From: Chroococcidiopsidaceae cyanobacterium CP_BM_RX_35
GTDB taxonomy: Bacteria > Cyanobacteriota > Cyanobacteriia > Cyanobacteriales > Chroococcidiopsidaceae
Assembly: GCA_019242465.1 (NCBI GenBank)
Contig: JAFAVL010000264.1
Location: 1-7,009, forward strand
Reading direction: 5' to 3'
Length of the DNA: 7,009 bases
Each line of letters begins with the position of its first letter. Position 1 is the first letter of the stretch. Of the stretch, positions 6,119-7,009 are shown one piece after another. A program made the translations under genes and the position numbers. The notes under the pieces were generated by a model, which was not told the origin of the DNA, searched no databases, and worked only from the letters and a program-made list of their open reading frames with translations.

Positions 6119-6211
6119 CTATTTCACTGCTTCAATTACCTCCCCTAGTCGCTTGAACCCTCGAATCCCTAGCCATCGCTTTTGAGCATTCAGCACTTGT
6201 TGGCTTAATGC
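6119..6211 (-). pseudogene. Short coding relic, possibly the tail of a transposase
   Basis: About 30 codons are open on the minus strand between stops at 6212-6214 and 6119-6121, with a protein-like composition (QQVLNAQKRWLGIRGFKRLG, then EVIEAVK and stop). The basic, tryptophan-containing pattern is reminiscent of the C-terminal tails of some transposases, but I cannot assign a family. There is no start codon with a ribosome site. It could be a leftover of an element that entered the control region, or chance. Confidence 0.25.
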
Positions 6212-6291
6212 TTAAGTCAATGTATTCTTCGCCCATAGAGCTAAGTCTAGCTATATTTAGGCTTAGAAACTTTCGTGCGTCCCGTTAAGAA

Positions 6292-6492
6292 ATGAGCAAA
6301 CGAGGCTCTCAAGTAAAAAAGCATGGACCTGGGCGACCCCGCGACGACGAACGCGAACTGCGGAACGAGGCAATTCTGGAAGCCGCGACGGCGGTGTTTC
6401 TCGAGCAGGGCTTTGCTCGCGCGAGTACAGATGAGATTGCGCGACGTGCGGGTGCGTCCAAGCAGACGCTCTACTCGCTTTATCCCAGTTGG
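6292..6492 (+). pseudogene. TetR-family regulator, truncated after the DNA-binding domain
   Basis: This is the N-terminal part of a TetR-type transcriptional repressor. After a basic leader with an AT-hook-like GPGRPRDD, the sequence gives helix 1 (AILEAATAVFLEQGFARAS) and the helix-turn-helix (TDEIARRAGASKQTLYSLYP), ending around residue 66. A normal member continues with a ~130-residue ligand-binding and dimerization domain, which is absent. From about 6485 the DNA becomes a transporter gene in another frame, and the regulator's own frame runs as unrelated residues to a stop at 6561. An in-frame stop at 6286-6288 means the start cannot lie upstream of ATG 6292; no strong ribosome site precedes it. 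It is divergent to the ABM operon and was probably its repressor. Without the dimerization domain it should bind the operator poorly or not at all. Confidence 0.85.
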
Positions 6493-7009
6493 CTTACTTG
6501 CCTTGGTCGCTTCCCTATACATCCTCTGGCAGATACGGCAACTACTTTTACTCGTATTTAGTGCTGTTGTGTTAGCCACTGCCTTAAATCGACTGGCTCG
6601 ACGGCTTCAACGCTTAGGTATCCGCCGTGGATTTGCCGTGATGCTTGCTGTGGGGCTTCATACCACCAATGGCGATCGCACTTCTAGATGCTCCATGGAA
6701 ATCCCTGGCTGTGTTGGCTCTCTACTTTGTCATTCAGCAGACTGAGAGTAATTTCTTAACGCCTATCGTTATGGCGTGTCAAGTTTCACTACTACCAGCC
6801 GTAACGTTACTTGCTCAAGTATTTTTCGCCAGCTTCTTTGGCTTTTTGGGATTATTGCTGGTACTACCCTTGACCGTTGTCGGTCAGATTTGGCTCAAAG
6901 AAGTGTTGATTAAAGATATTTTGGATCAATGGCACCCTCGACATGGAGACAATGCCGAGCCAACTGACCTCTGTGTTGGTGATGAACCAGTTGAATCTGA
7001 TGGATTAAC
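6482..7009 (+). pseudogene. AI-2E family transporter (PF01594), N-terminal truncation and internal deletion
   Basis: This is a multi-pass membrane protein gene of the AI-2E/PerM-like exporter family. The first part (about 6482-6655) encodes VGLLALVASLYILWQIRQ, then a hydrophobic helix and TALNRLARRLQRLGIRRGFA, which match the start of the family after its first few residues. The second part (from about 6660, another frame) encodes IPPMAIALLDAPWKSLAVL, VIQQTESNFLTPIVM and SLLPAVTLLAQVFFASFFG, then GFLGLLLVLPLTVVGQ, the conserved last third. The middle, which I estimate at 150-200 residues, is missing between them. The true start is also gone, replaced by the regulator fragment. The frame is still open at the window end. 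A HIP1 octamer lies at 6672-6679. The gene style is cyanobacterial, so it probably belongs to the host, not to the cassette. Confidence 0.85.
6672..6679. repeat. HIP1 octamer
   Basis: GCGATCGC is the highly iterated palindrome of many cyanobacterial genomes. Only one copy was seen in the window and it lies in the host-type transporter fragment, none in the cassette genes. Confidence 0.7.

Larger units (their letters stand above)
5945..6291. promoter_or_regulatory. Divergent control region between ABM gene and tetR-type gene
   Basis: This 347-bp region separates the two divergent genes. Its ABM-proximal part holds the palindrome at 5988-6009, a minus-strand promoter candidate and a small palindrome TGTACA (5971-5976). 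The rest, 6020-6291, is longer than usual for such a pair. It contains a 6-bp inverted repeat (GACTCA 6054-6059 with TGAGTC 6081-6086) and a short minus-strand coding relic at 6119-6211. No convincing promoter or ribosome site for the regulator was found close to its ATG; a TATATT near 6252 is a weak -10 candidate. Part of this region may have been inserted later. Confidence 0.55.

Noticed and set aside
6292..6561. Reading the TetR-type frame to its stop as a complete 89-residue mini-regulator
   Set aside because: The last ~23 residues are out-of-frame translation of the transporter gene, so this is a chance extension and not a designed short regulator.

Overview
The window looks like a piece of a cyanobacterial chromosome or plasmid carrying a foreign gene cassette amid decaying genes and insertion sequences. 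Three things point to a cyanobacterium. The broken genes at both edges (a sensor kinase tail and an AI-2E family transporter) read like cyanobacterial family members. A HIP1 octamer (GCGATCGC, 6672-6679) lies inside the transporter. Short palindromic dispersed repeats of a cyanobacterial kind sit inside a transposase gene. The genus cannot be told from the sequence.

Layout. Positions 1-278 hold the 3' end of an IS630-type transposase. Positions 360-789 (minus) hold a histidine kinase tail, broken by a 10-bp tandem duplication and by an upstream stop. Positions 821-982 are bounded by a 13-bp inverted repeat and may be a miniature element. Positions 994-2634 (minus) are an intact FAD-dependent aromatic-ring-type monooxygenase, preceded by a 19-codon ORF with a good ribosome binding site. 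Positions 2724-3936 (minus) are a DDE transposase gene carrying two copies of a ~56-bp palindromic repeat. Positions 4155-5459 (minus) are an intact alpha/beta hydrolase, and 5618-5944 (minus) a small antibiotic-biosynthesis-monooxygenase (ABM) domain protein. Positions 5945-6291 are a divergent control region with a perfect 8+6+8 palindrome over a candidate promoter. From 6292 (plus) a TetR-type regulator begins but is cut just after its helix-turn-helix. It joins directly to an AI-2E transporter gene that also has an internal deletion and runs off the window.

How it fits together. The ABM protein, the hydrolase and the FAD monooxygenase read as one minus-strand catabolic or detoxification operon, controlled by the divergent TetR-type repressor through the palindrome. 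The block is visibly richer in G+C than its AT-rich surroundings, and its content is that of a cassette from another bacterium. An insertion sequence has since separated the monooxygenase from the hydrolase. The repressor has lost its ligand-binding domain, so the operon may be derepressed. The substrate is not known; an aromatic or polyketide-like compound is an inference from the enzyme families. The enzymes are intact while almost everything around them is broken. The sharp junctions could also reflect a misassembly.
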